64,000 bases of DNA from JAYPUA01 sp038133845. Lineage in GTDB: Bacteria > SAR324 > NAC60-12. Position 1 is the first letter of the stretch. Each line of letters starts with the position of its first letter. Shown here one piece after another: positions 22,509 to 32,391 of the stretch. The position numbers were made by a program, and so were the translations under genes. Below the pieces are notes generated by a model, which was not told where the DNA came from, made no database searches, and saw only the letters and a program-made list of their open reading frames with translations. The stretch is taken from NCBI GenBank assembly GCA_038133845.1, contig JAYPUA010000001.1, positions 1-64,000 on the forward strand, read 5' to 3'.

Positions 22509-25500
22509 ATGAAGAACGCCTATCCTGAGCCGCAAGGCCTCTACCACCCTGCCTTTGAGCATGAAAACTGCGGTGTGGGCTTTCTGGTCCACATGCGCAA
22601 CGAGCAGTCGCATGAGATCGTGCGCCAGGGGTTGCGCCTGCTGTGCAATCTGGAACACCGAGGGGCGCTGGGAGCCGATCCGGAGACCGGAGACGGGGCG
22701 GGAATTCTGACTCAGATTCCCCATCAGCTCTTCAAGGAAGAGTGCGCAAAGCTGGGGTTCGAGCTTCCGGAAGCCGGGAAGTATGGCGTTGCCACGATTT
22801 TCCTCCCTCAAGACCGTGACGACCGCCGACACTGTGGCGAGATGGTGGAGAGCACCGTGGTCGAGCAAGGACTGCGGGTGCTGGGATGGCGCGGAGTTCC
22901 AATTGACACGCGCTATGTGGGGAAGCAGTCGGCCGAAGCCATGCCGGTGATCCGGCAACTGTTTCTCGCTCCCGTGGAGCCGGACCTGGACACGGAGACG
23001 CTGGAGCGTCGACTCTACATCGCGCGCAAGCAGACCCGGAGTGTGCTGAGTGACAAGCTGGACTTCTTCACGACCAGCCTGTCCTCCCGGACCATCATCT
23101 ACAAGGGCATGCTCACGGCAGATCAACTCGACAAGTTTTACCCGGATCTTGCGGACGAGCGCTACACGAGTGCGATCGCACTCGCCCACACGCGCTTCCC
23201 GACCAACACGTTCCCCCGCTGGGATCTCGCCCAGCCCTTCCGCTACCTGGCCCACAACGGAGAGATCAACACCCTCCGGGGGAACATCAACTGGATGCGG
23301 GCACGGCAAGGAGCCTTGGAGTCGCCGCTCTACAGCGACATCCGCGACCTGATGCCGATTGTGGTTCCGCGCGGGAGCGACTCGGCCTGTGTGGACAACG
23401 TGCTGGAGTTTCTGGTGCAGTCCGGATACTCGCTGCCTCACGCGATGATGATGATGATCCCGGAGGCGTGGGAGACGGATCCGCACATCAACGCCGAGAA
23501 GCGGGCGTTTTACGAGTACCACTCGCACCTGATGGAGCCCTGGGACGGCCCGGCCGCGATGGCCTTCACCGATGGCGTGCAGATTGGAGCGATCCTGGAC
23601 CGCAACGGGCTGCGCCCTGCACGGTACGTGGTGACCCGCGACGACCTTGTGGTCATGGCCTCGGAGGTGGGAGCGGTGGAGATTCCGGAGGAGAAGATCC
23701 TCCACAAAGGACGGCTGCAACCGGGAAAGATCTTCCTGGTCGATACCCGGGAAGGGCGCATCATCGGCGACGATGAACTCAAGCGCAGCATCTGCTCGGC
23801 GAAACCTTACCAGCAGTGGCTGAACGACAACGGCTTCGGCCTACAGGATCTGCCTGAGGCGCAGGACGTCGCCCAGTCTGACCTGAGCTCCCTGCTGGTC
23901 CGGCAGAAGCTCTTCGGGTACACCACTGAAGACCTCAACATGCTGCTTACTCCGATGGTCGTCGCTGCCGAGGAAGCCACCGGGTCGATGGGGAACGACG
24001 CGCCGCTGGCCGTGCTCTCCAACAAGCCTCGGCTGCTCTACGACTACTTCAAGCAGATCTTTGCTCAGGTGAGCAACCCGGCGATCGATTCCATCCGGGA
24101 AGAACTGGTGATGTCGCTGACGCTGCGCTTGGGGCATCAGCGCAACATCCTGGATCCGGGACCGGAGCACGCCCACATGCTCAAGCTGGAGCACCCGGTG
24201 CTGACCAACGCACAGTTGGCCCAGCTTCAAAGCATTGACCACCGAGGATTCCGTTCAGCGACGCTGTCCATGCACTTCCAGGAGCAGGACGGATTGCAGC
24301 CCGCTCTGGAGGCGCTCTGCCTTCAGGCCGAGCAGGCGGTCAAGGACGGGGTCTCGCTGATCATCCTCACCGATCGCGGAGTGGAGAGTCGCAAGTTGCC
24401 CATTCCTGCGCTGCTGGCGGTGGGAGCGGTGCACCACCACCTGATCCGCAAGCGCCTCCGACAGCAGGCCAGCCTGGTTGTGGAGACGGCAGAGGCCCGG
24501 GAGATCGCCCACTTCTGTCTGCTGGTCGGGTACGGCGCCGGGGCGATCAACCCCTACCTGGCGTTTGAAACCTTTGAACAGATGCTCGGTGAGGGAGTAC
24601 TTCCGGAAGACCTGACGCTGGAGAAGGCGGTCCAGAACTACCTCAAGGCGATCCGCAAGGGCATGTTCAAGGTCTTCGCCAAGATGGGGATCTCTACCCT
24701 GCAGAGCTACAACGGAGCCCAGATCTTCGAGGCGATCGGCCTCAACGAGGATGTGGTCCGGGAACACTTCGCCGGGACACCTTCACGCATCAGCGGCGTG
24801 GGGCTGGAAGAGATTGCTCGCGAGGTGCTGCTGCGGCGCGATGCGGCCTACAACGACACCCCGGACCTGGTGCAGACGCTGGATGTCGGAGGACACTACG
24901 CGTGGCGGCGGCGTGGCGAATACCACCAGATCAATCCGCTCTCCACGGAGCTTCTCCAGAAGGCGGCTCAGGAAAATCGTCCGGAGGCGTATCAGCGCTT
25001 CTCGGCGATGATGAATGATCAGGCCCAGCAGATGGCTACTCCTCGGGGGCTGCTGGACTTCCGGACCGACGTCAAGTCGGTTCCGCTGAGCGAGGTCGAG
25101 CCCGCTTCGGAGGTCGTCAAGCGTTTTGCCACGGGAGCGATGTCGCTGGGCTCCATCAGCCAAGAGGCGCACGAAACCCTGGCGGTGGCGATGAACCGAA
25201 TTGGAGCGCGAAGCAACAGCGGAGAAGGCGGCGAAGATGAGGTCCGCTTTCATCATCGCGACAATGGCGATTGGCCGATCAGCAAGATCAAGCAGGTCGC
25301 CTCCGGACGCTTCGGCGTCACGATTCACTACCTGGTCAACAGCATCGAACTGCAGATCAAGGTCGCCCAGGGGGCCAAGCCCGGAGAAGGTGGCCAGCTT
25401 CCGGGCAAGAAGGTCAGCGAGTACATTGCCAAAGTGCGTCATTCAACTCCGGGAGTGACCCTGATCTCTCCTCCTCCGCACCACGACATCTACTCGATTG

Positions 25501-26999
25501 AGGACCTGGCACAACTGATCTTTGACCTGAAGAACTCCAACCCGAGCGCCAAGATCAACGTCAAGCTGGTCTCGGAGGCTGGGGTGGGCACCATTGCCGC
25601 CGGAGTCGCCAAGGCGCATGCCGACATCATCACCGTTGCCGGTCACGACGGTGGAACCGGAGCCTCTCCGCTGACCTCGATCAAGCATGCAGGCGTTCCG
25701 TGGGAGCTGGGAATTTCCGAGGCGCACCAGACGTTGCTCCTCAACAAGCTCCGGGGACGGGTGCGCCTGCAGACCGATGGGCAGCTCAAGACCGGACGCG
25801 ATGTGATGATCGCCGCGCTGCTCGGAGCAGAGGAGTTCGGATTTTCCACCGCCCCGCTGATTGCTGTGGGCTGCATCATGATGCGCAAGTGTCACCTGAA
25901 CACCTGCCCGGTCGGAATTGCAACCCAGGATCCGGAACTGCGCAAGAAGTTCATCGGCCAACCGGAGCATGTCATCAACTACTTCTTTTTTGTCGCGGAA
26001 GAGGTGCGAAGCCTGATGGCTCAGCTTGGCTTCCGGCGATTTGAAGACATGGTCGGACGTTCGGACATGCTGGTTCAGCGCACCGATGTGACGCACTGGA
26101 AAGCCAGCAAGGTGGACCTCTCTGCGATCATTCAGAAAATCCCGGTCAGCGAAGGAGACACCCGCTACTGCACCCAACTGCAGAACCACGGGCTGGATCG
26201 ACAGCTGGACCATCAACTTCTGGAGCGCGCAGAGGATGCCATCGAGGAAGTGCGAGCCATCCGGATTGAACTTCCGATTCAGAACACCCACCGCGCTGTC
26301 GGGACAATGCTCAGCAGTCGGATTGCCAAACGTCACGGAGCCAAGGGGCTTCCTGAGAACACGATTCACTGCAAGTTCCAAGGATCTGCCGGACAGAGCT
26401 TCGGTGGCTTCCTCGCCCGCGGGGTGACGCTGGAGTTGGAAGGGGATGCCAACGACTACGCCGGCAAGGGGCTCAGCGGCGGACGCGTGGTCATCTATCC
26501 TCCCAAGGAGGCGCAGTTCAAGGCGGATGAAAACATCATCGTGGGCAACACGGTCCTCTATGGCGCAACCAGCGGCGAGGCCTTCTTCTCCGGAGTCGCC
26601 GGAGAGCGCTTTGCCGTCCGCAACAGCGGCGCCACGGCTGTGGTTGAAGGAGTCGGGGATCACGGGTGCGAGTACATGACCGGCGGGCGGGTACTGGTGC
26701 TCGGGCAGACCGGACGGAACTTTGCTGCCGGAATGAGCGGTGGCATCGCCTACGTCTTCGACGAGTTCCGGAACTTCGCCGAATACTGCAACACCAGCAT
26801 GGTTGATCTAGAGCCGCTCTCTGATCCGGAAGAGCAGAGCTGGGTGCGCGATACCATCACCCGGCACTTTCACCTCACCGGGAGCAAGCGCGCTGCAGGA
26901 CTGCTGGAACACTGGGACAACACGCTCAAGCAGTTTGTGCGTGTGATGCCGATCGAGTACCGAATGGTGCTGGAGCAACTCCAGGCCAAAGCGGCCTGA
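22509..26999 (+). CDS. gltB: Glutamate synthase large subunit
   Basis: A 1496-residue ferredoxin/NADPH-GOGAT alpha subunit. Residue C21 (ENCGVGF) is the expected N-terminal nucleophile of the class II glutaminase domain after removal of a 20-residue propeptide. The central domain and FMN-binding synthase barrel follow (GGTGASPLTSIKHAGVPWELG). The 3Fe-4S cysteine cluster is CIMMRKCHLNTCPVG near residues 1122-1136, and the C-terminal GXGXG beta-helix contains GKGLSGGRVVIYP. It transfers the amide of glutamine to 2-oxoglutarate, with electrons from the GltD subunit encoded next. Confidence 0.97.
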   Translation: MKNAYPEPQGLYHPAFEHENCGVGFLVHMRNEQSHEIVRQGLRLLCNLEHRGALGADPETGDGAGILTQIPHQLFKEECAKLGFELPEAGKYGVATIFLPQDRDDRRHCGEMVESTVVEQGLRVLGWRGVPIDTRYVGKQSAEAMPVIRQLFLAPVEPDLDTETLERRLYIARKQTRSVLSDKLDFFTTSLSSRTIIYKGMLTADQLDKFYPDLADERYTSAIALAHTRFPTNTFPRWDLAQPFRYLAHNGEINTLRGNINWMRARQGALESPLYSDIRDLMPIVVPRGSDSACVDNVLEFLVQSGYSLPHAMMMMIPEAWETDPHINAEKRAFYEYHSHLMEPWDGPAAMAFTDGVQIGAILDRNGLRPARYVVTRDDLVVMASEVGAVEIPEEKILHKGRLQPGKIFLVDTREGRIIGDDELKRSICSAKPYQQWLNDNGFGLQDLPEAQDVAQSDLSSLLVRQKLFGYTTEDLNMLLTPMVVAAEEATGSMGNDAPLAVLSNKPRLLYDYFKQIFAQVSNPAIDSIREELVMSLTLRLGHQRNILDPGPEHAHMLKLEHPVLTNAQLAQLQSIDHRGFRSATLSMHFQEQDGLQPALEALCLQAEQAVKDGVSLIILTDRGVESRKLPIPALLAVGAVHHHLIRKRLRQQASLVVETAEAREIAHFCLLVGYGAGAINPYLAFETFEQMLGEGVLPEDLTLEKAVQNYLKAIRKGMFKVFAKMGISTLQSYNGAQIFEAIGLNEDVVREHFAGTPSRISGVGLEEIAREVLLRRDAAYNDTPDLVQTLDVGGHYAWRRRGEYHQINPLSTELLQKAAQENRPEAYQRFSAMMNDQAQQMATPRGLLDFRTDVKSVPLSEVEPASEVVKRFATGAMSLGSISQEAHETLAVAMNRIGARSNSGEGGEDEVRFHHRDNGDWPISKIKQVASGRFGVTIHYLVNSIELQIKVAQGAKPGEGGQLPGKKVSEYIAKVRHSTPGVTLISPPPHHDIYSIEDLAQLIFDLKNSNPSAKINVKLVSEAGVGTIAAGVAKAHADIITVAGHDGGTGASPLTSIKHAGVPWELGISEAHQTLLLNKLRGRVRLQTDGQLKTGRDVMIAALLGAEEFGFSTAPLIAVGCIMMRKCHLNTCPVGIATQDPELRKKFIGQPEHVINYFFFVAEEVRSLMAQLGFRRFEDMVGRSDMLVQRTDVTHWKASKVDLSAIIQKIPVSEGDTRYCTQLQNHGLDRQLDHQLLERAEDAIEEVRAIRIELPIQNTHRAVGTMLSSRIAKRHGAKGLPENTIHCKFQGSAGQSFGGFLARGVTLELEGDANDYAGKGLSGGRVVIYPPKEAQFKADENIIVGNTVLYGATSGEAFFSGVAGERFAVRNSGATAVVEGVGDHGCEYMTGGRVLVLGQTGRNFAAGMSGGIAYVFDEFRNFAEYCNTSMVDLEPLSDPEEQSWVRDTITRHFHLTGSKRAAGLLEHWDNTLKQFVRVMPIEYRMVLEQLQAKAA

Positions 27000-27033
27000 G
27001 GCGGCCCTGCCTAACATCTATCGTGTGAAGATC

Positions 27034-28545
27034 ATGGGAAAAGATACCGGATTCATTGAAATTCAGAAGCAGGCGGTCCCCAGGCGCGCCATTGATGAGC
27101 GGGTGAAGGACTGCCGAGAGTACGACAAACCGTTCACGGTCCCGGACATCCGGCAGCAGGCGGCCCGCTGCATGGACTGCGGAGTGCCCTTTTGTCACAC
27201 AGGATGTCCACTGGGGAACCTGATCCCCGACTGGAACGACCTGGTCTACCGCGGGCACTGGCGAGAGGCGCTGGACATGCTGCACAGCACCAACAACTTC
27301 CCGGAGTTCACCGGACGCATCTGTCCGGCACCGTGCGAAGATTCGTGTGTGCTGAACGCCTACTACACGCTGGATCCGGAAGAGAAGCTCCGGAAGAAGC
27401 ACTCGGTGACCATTGAGCAGATCGAAAAGCACATCGCTGATCGCGGGTGGGAGGAAGGCTGGATCGTGCCGCGCCCTCCCAAGATGCTCACCGGAAAGAA
27501 GGTGGCCATCATCGGGTCCGGGCCCGCAGGGCTGGCAGCGGCACAGCAGCTGCGCCACGCGGGGCACGAAGTCACAGTCTTTGAAAAGGAAGACCGCCTC
27601 GGAGGCCTGTTGCGCTACGGCATTCCGGACTTCAAGCTCGACAAGCTGAACGTCGATCGACGCATCGACCAGATGCAGAAGGAAGGCGTGGAGTTCCAGA
27701 CCGGTGTGGAGGTGGGCAAAGACCTCCCGCTGGAGCAACTCCGGAGGGAGTACGATGCGATCCTGATTGCCATTGGAGCACAGGTCGCGCGCAAGCTCAC
27801 TTCCGAGGGAGCCGATCTGCAGGGCGTACACTATGCGATGGATTACCTCCCGGAGCGCAACCGGGCTGTGGCCGGAGACGAGCTTCCGGACGCGCTGGAT
27901 GCCACTGGGAAGAAGGTGGCGATCCTGGGCGGAGGCTTTACCGCGGCAGACTGCCTGGGCAACCTGAACCGCCAGAAGGCTGACCGGCGCATTCACCAGT
28001 TCGAGATCGTCAACATGCAGCCCCGGCCCACGCCTGTGCACGAGGAGGCCGATCCGGACTGCCGAGGGAACATTCTCACCGAGCGGCTGGTGGGAGACGA
28101 GTCCGGAAACGTCAAGACCCTGCACGCCGTCCGGGTGGAGTGGAAGTCCGTGGACGGCCGCATGGTGATGGAGCGCGTCCCGGGCTCAGAGTTCTCCGTG
28201 GAGGTGGACTTGGTGATGCTGGCCATGGGATTCATCGGCCCCACTGTGGAGGGCTGCCTGGAGCAGCTGGGTGTGGCGCTGAGCGTTCGGGGACAGGGGG
28301 ATCTCAAGACTCCGCAGGAAGTGAAGACCTTGCTGGAGGAGCGAGAGGTGATCTATGCGGTCCAGGCCGGGAAAGACTTCCGGACCAGCGTGGACGGAGT
28401 GTTCGTTGCCGGGGATGCCAAACGTGGAGCCTCATTGGTGGTCTGGGCCATCTGGGAAGGCCGCGAGGCCGCCCGCTGCATGGATGAGTACCTGATGGGA
28501 ACTACAGCCTTGCCGACCTCGCCCCAGATGGAATGGGCCGCATGA
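27034..28545 (+). CDS. gltD: Glutamate synthase small subunit
   Basis: A 503-residue FAD/NADPH beta subunit delivering electrons to GltB. It has N-terminal Fe-S cysteines CMDCGVPFCHTGCPLGNLIPDWN and CPAPCEDSC, the FAD motif IIGSGPAGLAAAQ and a second nucleotide motif ILGGGFTAADCLG. The latter has F where relatives usually have D (GGGDT). ATG 27034 (MGKDTGFIEIQ) is the typical start for the actinobacterial-like GltD type; the GTG at 27025 adds three residues. Follows gltB by 34 bases. Its stop overlaps the start of the next gene (ATGA). Confidence 0.95.
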   Translation: MGKDTGFIEIQKQAVPRRAIDERVKDCREYDKPFTVPDIRQQAARCMDCGVPFCHTGCPLGNLIPDWNDLVYRGHWREALDMLHSTNNFPEFTGRICPAPCEDSCVLNAYYTLDPEEKLRKKHSVTIEQIEKHIADRGWEEGWIVPRPPKMLTGKKVAIIGSGPAGLAAAQQLRHAGHEVTVFEKEDRLGGLLRYGIPDFKLDKLNVDRRIDQMQKEGVEFQTGVEVGKDLPLEQLRREYDAILIAIGAQVARKLTSEGADLQGVHYAMDYLPERNRAVAGDELPDALDATGKKVAILGGGFTAADCLGNLNRQKADRRIHQFEIVNMQPRPTPVHEEADPDCRGNILTERLVGDESGNVKTLHAVRVEWKSVDGRMVMERVPGSEFSVEVDLVMLAMGFIGPTVEGCLEQLGVALSVRGQGDLKTPQEVKTLLEEREVIYAVQAGKDFRTSVDGVFVAGDAKRGASLVVWAIWEGREAARCMDEYLMGTTALPTSPQMEWAA

Positions 28546-29363
28546 GCCGCAATGCGCTGATCTATACCGTTGGAGTCCTGGGGTTTCTGACCCTCGGAGC
28601 CTATGCCCTGCTTCAGGAACTGGAACGCAACGAGTTGGAAATCAGCGGGAGCATCAGCGGCGTGATTCAGGCCACCCCGCAGGTCGGAGGGAACATCGTC
28701 AAGACTGATGTCGCCTACCTGTTGCTGGTCAATCCTCAGACCAGAGAGGTTGTGGCGACTGGGATGCTGAATCCGTTCCTGCCGCCGATGGCCTTTTCCG
28801 TAGGGCAGGCTGATGTGGTCGGAGATCGCAAGCTCTCGGGAAATTATCAGCTGCTGGTGCTCACGGACAAGAATGCCAACCCGAACCTCCCCGCTTCCGG
28901 AGAATTGATCGGGCCGCTCTCTGAGCCGGTGGCCCTGGGAAGCACCGGGGTGGAATATGTGCTCGATCGCCCGTTTCAGGCCTTCCCCGCAGAGCTTCGC
29001 GGCGGAACGCAGGACTCCCGGGAGACCAGCATCAGCGGGCAGGTCGTGGTTGCCGAGTCCCTGCGGAGCGAGGTGACCCAGTCAGATCGGCTGGTGGTGC
29101 TCCTGTTCGACCCGCAGCAAGGGCGTCCCGTGGCGGTGCGGGTCCTCAACGGCTTCACCGAACCGCAGCCCTTTCGCATCGGAGCCTCCGACGCCATGGG
29201 CGGTCCGCTTCCTGCCGGGCCCTTCCAACTCCGAATCCTCACGGACAAAAACAACCAGCCCTTCCAGTCGGCCCCGGGAGAAGTCGTTGGACGCTCATCC
29301 GAACTGATCGCTCTTGGAACGCATGGGCTGCAGTTCACCCTGGACCAGCCCTATACCCGGTGA
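28542..29363 (+). CDS. Membrane-anchored protein with two CcmH/CycH-like beta domains
   Basis: A 273-residue protein of unknown function, starting in a 4-base ATGA overlap with gltD (an ATG at 28533 is an alternative). Residues about 5-24 form one transmembrane helix. Two tandem domains of about 110 residues follow, each beginning ISGSISG/ISGQVVV and sharing xxLLLVNPQ/VVLLFDPQ, a PFLPPMAF/FTEPQPFRI segment, LxVLTDKNxxP and a final GELIGPLSE/GEVVGRSSE. The pattern resembles the C-terminal domain of cytochrome c biogenesis CcmH/CycH proteins (ISG...P...F...G..G), but no TPR or haem-lyase part is present. Role unknown, and the link to glutamate synthesis may be only transcriptional. Confidence 0.7.
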   Translation: MSRNALIYTVGVLGFLTLGAYALLQELERNELEISGSISGVIQATPQVGGNIVKTDVAYLLLVNPQTREVVATGMLNPFLPPMAFSVGQADVVGDRKLSGNYQLLVLTDKNANPNLPASGELIGPLSEPVALGSTGVEYVLDRPFQAFPAELRGGTQDSRETSISGQVVVAESLRSEVTQSDRLVVLLFDPQQGRPVAVRVLNGFTEPQPFRIGASDAMGGPLPAGPFQLRILTDKNNQPFQSAPGEVVGRSSELIALGTHGLQFTLDQPYTR

Positions 29364-29441
29364 TGTCGAATTTGCGTGAAATTTCACGCCCATACTGTTA
29401 AAACTGTTGGTTTTGCAATTCTCAATCAAACACGGAAGTCC

Positions 29442-29852
29442 ATGTTCTTGTTTCCCTTTGTGACCGAAGCTTACGCGCAGGATGCCGCCGGAGCGGGAGG
29501 GGCGGGCAACGCCATCATTCAGTTTGTGCCGTTCATCCTCATCTTTGCGGTGTTCTATTTCCTGATCATCCGTCCTCAGCAAAAGCGTCAAAAGGAGCAT
29601 CAGGCGATGCTGGGCAACCTCCAGAAGGGAGACAAGGTCGTCACCTCCAGCGGAATCTATGGGAGCATCGTGAAGATGGGAGACGACCGGATCACCCTGG
29701 AAATTGCTCCCAAGGTGAACGTCGTGATGGACCGTAGCCAGATCTCTCGCTTGGACGGATCCGGCTCCTCCGCCAAGGAAGAGTCCAAGGATTCCAAAAA
29801 GGAAGAGTCCAAGGATTCCAAAGATGAAAAAGACTCCACCAGCTCCTCGTAA
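29442..29852 (+). CDS. yajC: Preprotein translocase accessory subunit YajC
   Basis: A 136-residue single-pass membrane protein that joins SecDF. It has the alanine/glycine-rich N-terminus, a helix IQFVPFILIFAVFYFLIIRPQQKRQKEHQAM (the RPQQKR hallmark), then a small beta domain (LQKGDKVVTSSGIYGSIVKM). The C-terminal tail is a low-complexity acidic/lysine repeat built from EESKDSK units, longer than in most homologues. ATG 29442 is chosen; the frame upstream to 29376 lacks homologous character. Six bases before secD, so it is part of the yajC-secD-secF operon. Confidence 0.93.
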   Translation: MFLFPFVTEAYAQDAAGAGGAGNAIIQFVPFILIFAVFYFLIIRPQQKRQKEHQAMLGNLQKGDKVVTSSGIYGSIVKMGDDRITLEIAPKVNVVMDRSQISRLDGSGSSAKEESKDSKKEESKDSKDEKDSTSSS

Positions 29853-29858
29853 TCCCGT

Positions 29859-31430
29859 ATGAATCCTCGACCCAAGGCCTTCTTCATCCTGGCGATTCTT
29901 CTGGTCGCGCTCTACTACGCCTTTCCCACCTATCGAGCCTACTTTACAGGTACCGATCCCTTGGCTGTGACCGGAAAGGTCAACTTGGGGCTGGACCTGC
30001 AGGGCGGGATGTACCTGGACGTCGCGGTGCAGGTAGAGGAAGCCGTATCCACGGTCACTCGTCGGACGGCTCAGGAGTTGGAAGACGTGATGATTGACAA
30101 TCAGGTGGACTTCATTGAGGTCCGCTCGGTGAACGACACGGAATTTACCATCGAGATGGAGCCCGGACGTCCGCTGAATCTGGATGAGGATCCATACGGA
30201 CGCTTCGTGGTCCAGTTCAATCAGCTTGTGGAGGGCGACCTGATTCGTCTGACACTCAAGCCTGAGGAGGAGACACGGATTCGGCAAGACGCAATTGACC
30301 AGGCCCTTGAGGTGTTGCGCAATCGCATCGACGGGTTGGGGATCAGCGAACCTTCGATCCAGAAGCAGGGCGACAACAGCATCGTCATTCAACTTCCCGG
30401 ACTCAAGGATCGGGATCAGGCGATTGAACTGATTGGGCCTCAGGCGGTCTTGGAGTTCTATCTCACCAACCCGAACGCCACACCCAGCACCTACAACCGG
30501 ATCACGGAGGTGGTCAAGTATGAAGAGGTCTGGAACAAGCAGACCAACAAGCTGGTGCAGCGCATTCCCTACGTGCTGGAGAAGAAGATCCTCCTGACCG
30601 GAGAGTACATCCGGGACGCGCAGGTGCGGTTTGACCAGCAGACCAACCAGCCTTACGTTTCGCTGTCTTTCGACTCGATTGGTGCGGACACCTTTGCACG
30701 TATTACGCAGCGCAACGTGGGCCGGAATCTGGCCATCGTCCTTGATGACAAGGTCCAGTCGGCCCCGGTCATCCGGGAGGCAATCACCGGTGGGGAGGCG
30801 TCGATCTCCGGACAGTTTTCGCTCGAAGAGGCGAAGAATCTGGCGATTGTCCTGCGCTCCGGCTCCTTGCCGGCTCCAATTGAAATCCGGGAAGAGCGCA
30901 CCGTCGGAGCCAGCCTCGGTGAGGACTCCGTGCGGCAGGGCCTGATCTCTCTGGCAATCGGTGGCCTGCTCGTCTTGATCTTCATGTCGATCTACTACCG
31001 GATCTCCGGGCTGTTCGCGGTCGCGGCGCTGCTCTTCAACCTGGTGCTGCTGATCGCAATCCTCGGCGCCTTTGGCGCGACGCTGACCCTGCCCGGAATG
31101 GCCGGCATCGTCCTGACCATCGGCATGTCTGTGGATGCCAACGTGTTGATCTTCGAGCGGGTTCGCGAGGAGTTGCGCAAGACCTCCAACCCTCGAGGTG
31201 CCGTGAAGGAGGGCTTTGGCAAGGCCTTCCGGACCATTCTGGACTCGAACGTCACGACCCTGTTTGCCGCGCTGGCACTGCTTCAGTTCGGGAGTGGTCC
31301 CATCAAGGGCTTCGCCGTGACGCTCTCCATTGGCATTCTGGCCAGCATGTTCACGGCCATTGTGGTGACCCGGTTGTTCTTCGAACTGGTCTACCTGCAG
31401 CGTAGCCAGCTCAAATCCATCAGCATCTGA
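29859..31430 (+). CDS. secD: Protein translocase subunit SecD
   Basis: A 523-residue inner-membrane RND-type protein that uses the proton gradient to drive late steps of Sec export. It has the N-terminal helix and GLDLQGGMYLDV motif, the large periplasmic P1 domain to about residue 340, and six C-terminal helices with GMSVDANVLIFERVREELR and SNVTTLFAALALLQFGSGPIKGFAVTLSIGI. It sits 6 bases after yajC and 8 before secF, the classic gene order. Confidence 0.97.
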   Translation: MNPRPKAFFILAILLVALYYAFPTYRAYFTGTDPLAVTGKVNLGLDLQGGMYLDVAVQVEEAVSTVTRRTAQELEDVMIDNQVDFIEVRSVNDTEFTIEMEPGRPLNLDEDPYGRFVVQFNQLVEGDLIRLTLKPEEETRIRQDAIDQALEVLRNRIDGLGISEPSIQKQGDNSIVIQLPGLKDRDQAIELIGPQAVLEFYLTNPNATPSTYNRITEVVKYEEVWNKQTNKLVQRIPYVLEKKILLTGEYIRDAQVRFDQQTNQPYVSLSFDSIGADTFARITQRNVGRNLAIVLDDKVQSAPVIREAITGGEASISGQFSLEEAKNLAIVLRSGSLPAPIEIREERTVGASLGEDSVRQGLISLAIGGLLVLIFMSIYYRISGLFAVAALLFNLVLLIAILGAFGATLTLPGMAGIVLTIGMSVDANVLIFERVREELRKTSNPRGAVKEGFGKAFRTILDSNVTTLFAALALLQFGSGPIKGFAVTLSIGILASMFTAIVVTRLFFELVYLQRSQLKSISI

Positions 31431-31438
31431 GAATTCCC

Positions 31439-32380
31439 ATGAGCCTGATTCCGGAAGGAACCGTCATTGATTTTCTGGGCAAGCGCAAGATTGCCTACGT
31501 CTTCTCGGCGATCCTGATCCTCATCGGGATCATCTCGATTTTTGGACATGAGGGCCTGAACTACGGCATCGACTTTCGGGGAGGAACCAACGTCCAACTC
31601 CGCTTTGCCGAAGACCCCAGCCTGGATCGTCTGAGAGAGGTCTTCGCCACAGAAGGCCAGGGAAACGTTCAGTTGCAGACCTTTGGCGATCCCACGGAGC
31701 GCGAAGTCTTGTTGATCCTGCCGGTGGACAGCGCCTTGGGCAAGGGAGAACAGCTCACCAAGTCGATTCAGGAACTGCTGGGGACGGAGTATCCCGGAAT
31801 GGAGGTCCGTCGAATTGAGACCATTGGGCCGAAGGTGGGAGACGAGTTGAAGTACGACGCGCTGTATTCAATCGCTGTGGCCTTGGGGTTGGTGTTGGTC
31901 TACATCACGATCCGCTTCCAGTGGCGTCAAGGCGTCGCAGCAATCATCACGCTCACGCACGACGTTCTGGTGGTAGTGGGGCTGTTCTCGTTGTTTGACA
32001 AGGAGTTCACGCTCTCCGTAGTTGCCGCCCTGCTGACCGTGGTGGGCTACTCGCTCAACGACACCATCGTGGTCTTTGACCGCATCCGGGAAAATCAGGG
32101 ACGATTCCGTAAAAAGCCGCTCATTGACCTGATGAACCTGAGCATCACCGAGACTCTCAGCCGAACGATCCTAACGTCCGGAACGACCTTGTTGGTTGTG
32201 ATTGTGCTGTTCGTGTTTGGAGGAGAGATCATTCACGACTTTTCCTACGCGCTGCTGGTGGGAATCGTGGTCGGTACCTACTCGTCCATCTATGTGGCCA
32301 GCCCGATGGTAATGGGATTGAGCAAGCTCGAAGATACCAACGCCTCTCCCCCGGCACAGCAAAAGCCCAACGCGGCCTAG
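31439..32380 (+). CDS. secF: Protein translocase subunit SecF
   Basis: A 313-residue partner of SecD. It has first helix VFSAILILIGIISIF, the signature YGIDFRGGTNVQLRF, a small periplasmic domain, and five further helices with YSLNDTIVVFDRIREN and LTSGTTLLVVIVLFVFGGEIIHDFSYALLVGIVVGTYSSIYVASP. Normal length. Followed after 11 bases by tyrA, so a longer transcript is likely. Confidence 0.97.
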   Translation: MSLIPEGTVIDFLGKRKIAYVFSAILILIGIISIFGHEGLNYGIDFRGGTNVQLRFAEDPSLDRLREVFATEGQGNVQLQTFGDPTEREVLLILPVDSALGKGEQLTKSIQELLGTEYPGMEVRRIETIGPKVGDELKYDALYSIAVALGLVLVYITIRFQWRQGVAAIITLTHDVLVVVGLFSLFDKEFTLSVVAALLTVVGYSLNDTIVVFDRIRENQGRFRKKPLIDLMNLSITETLSRTILTSGTTLLVVIVLFVFGGEIIHDFSYALLVGIVVGTYSSIYVASPMVMGLSKLEDTNASPPAQQKPNAA

Positions 32381-32391
32381 GAGTACTTGAG

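Noticed and set aside
22497..23720. 407-codon reverse frame opposite gltB
   Set aside because: Low-complexity His/Arg/Val-rich translation without domains, typical of antisense frames; gltB is certain on the other strand.
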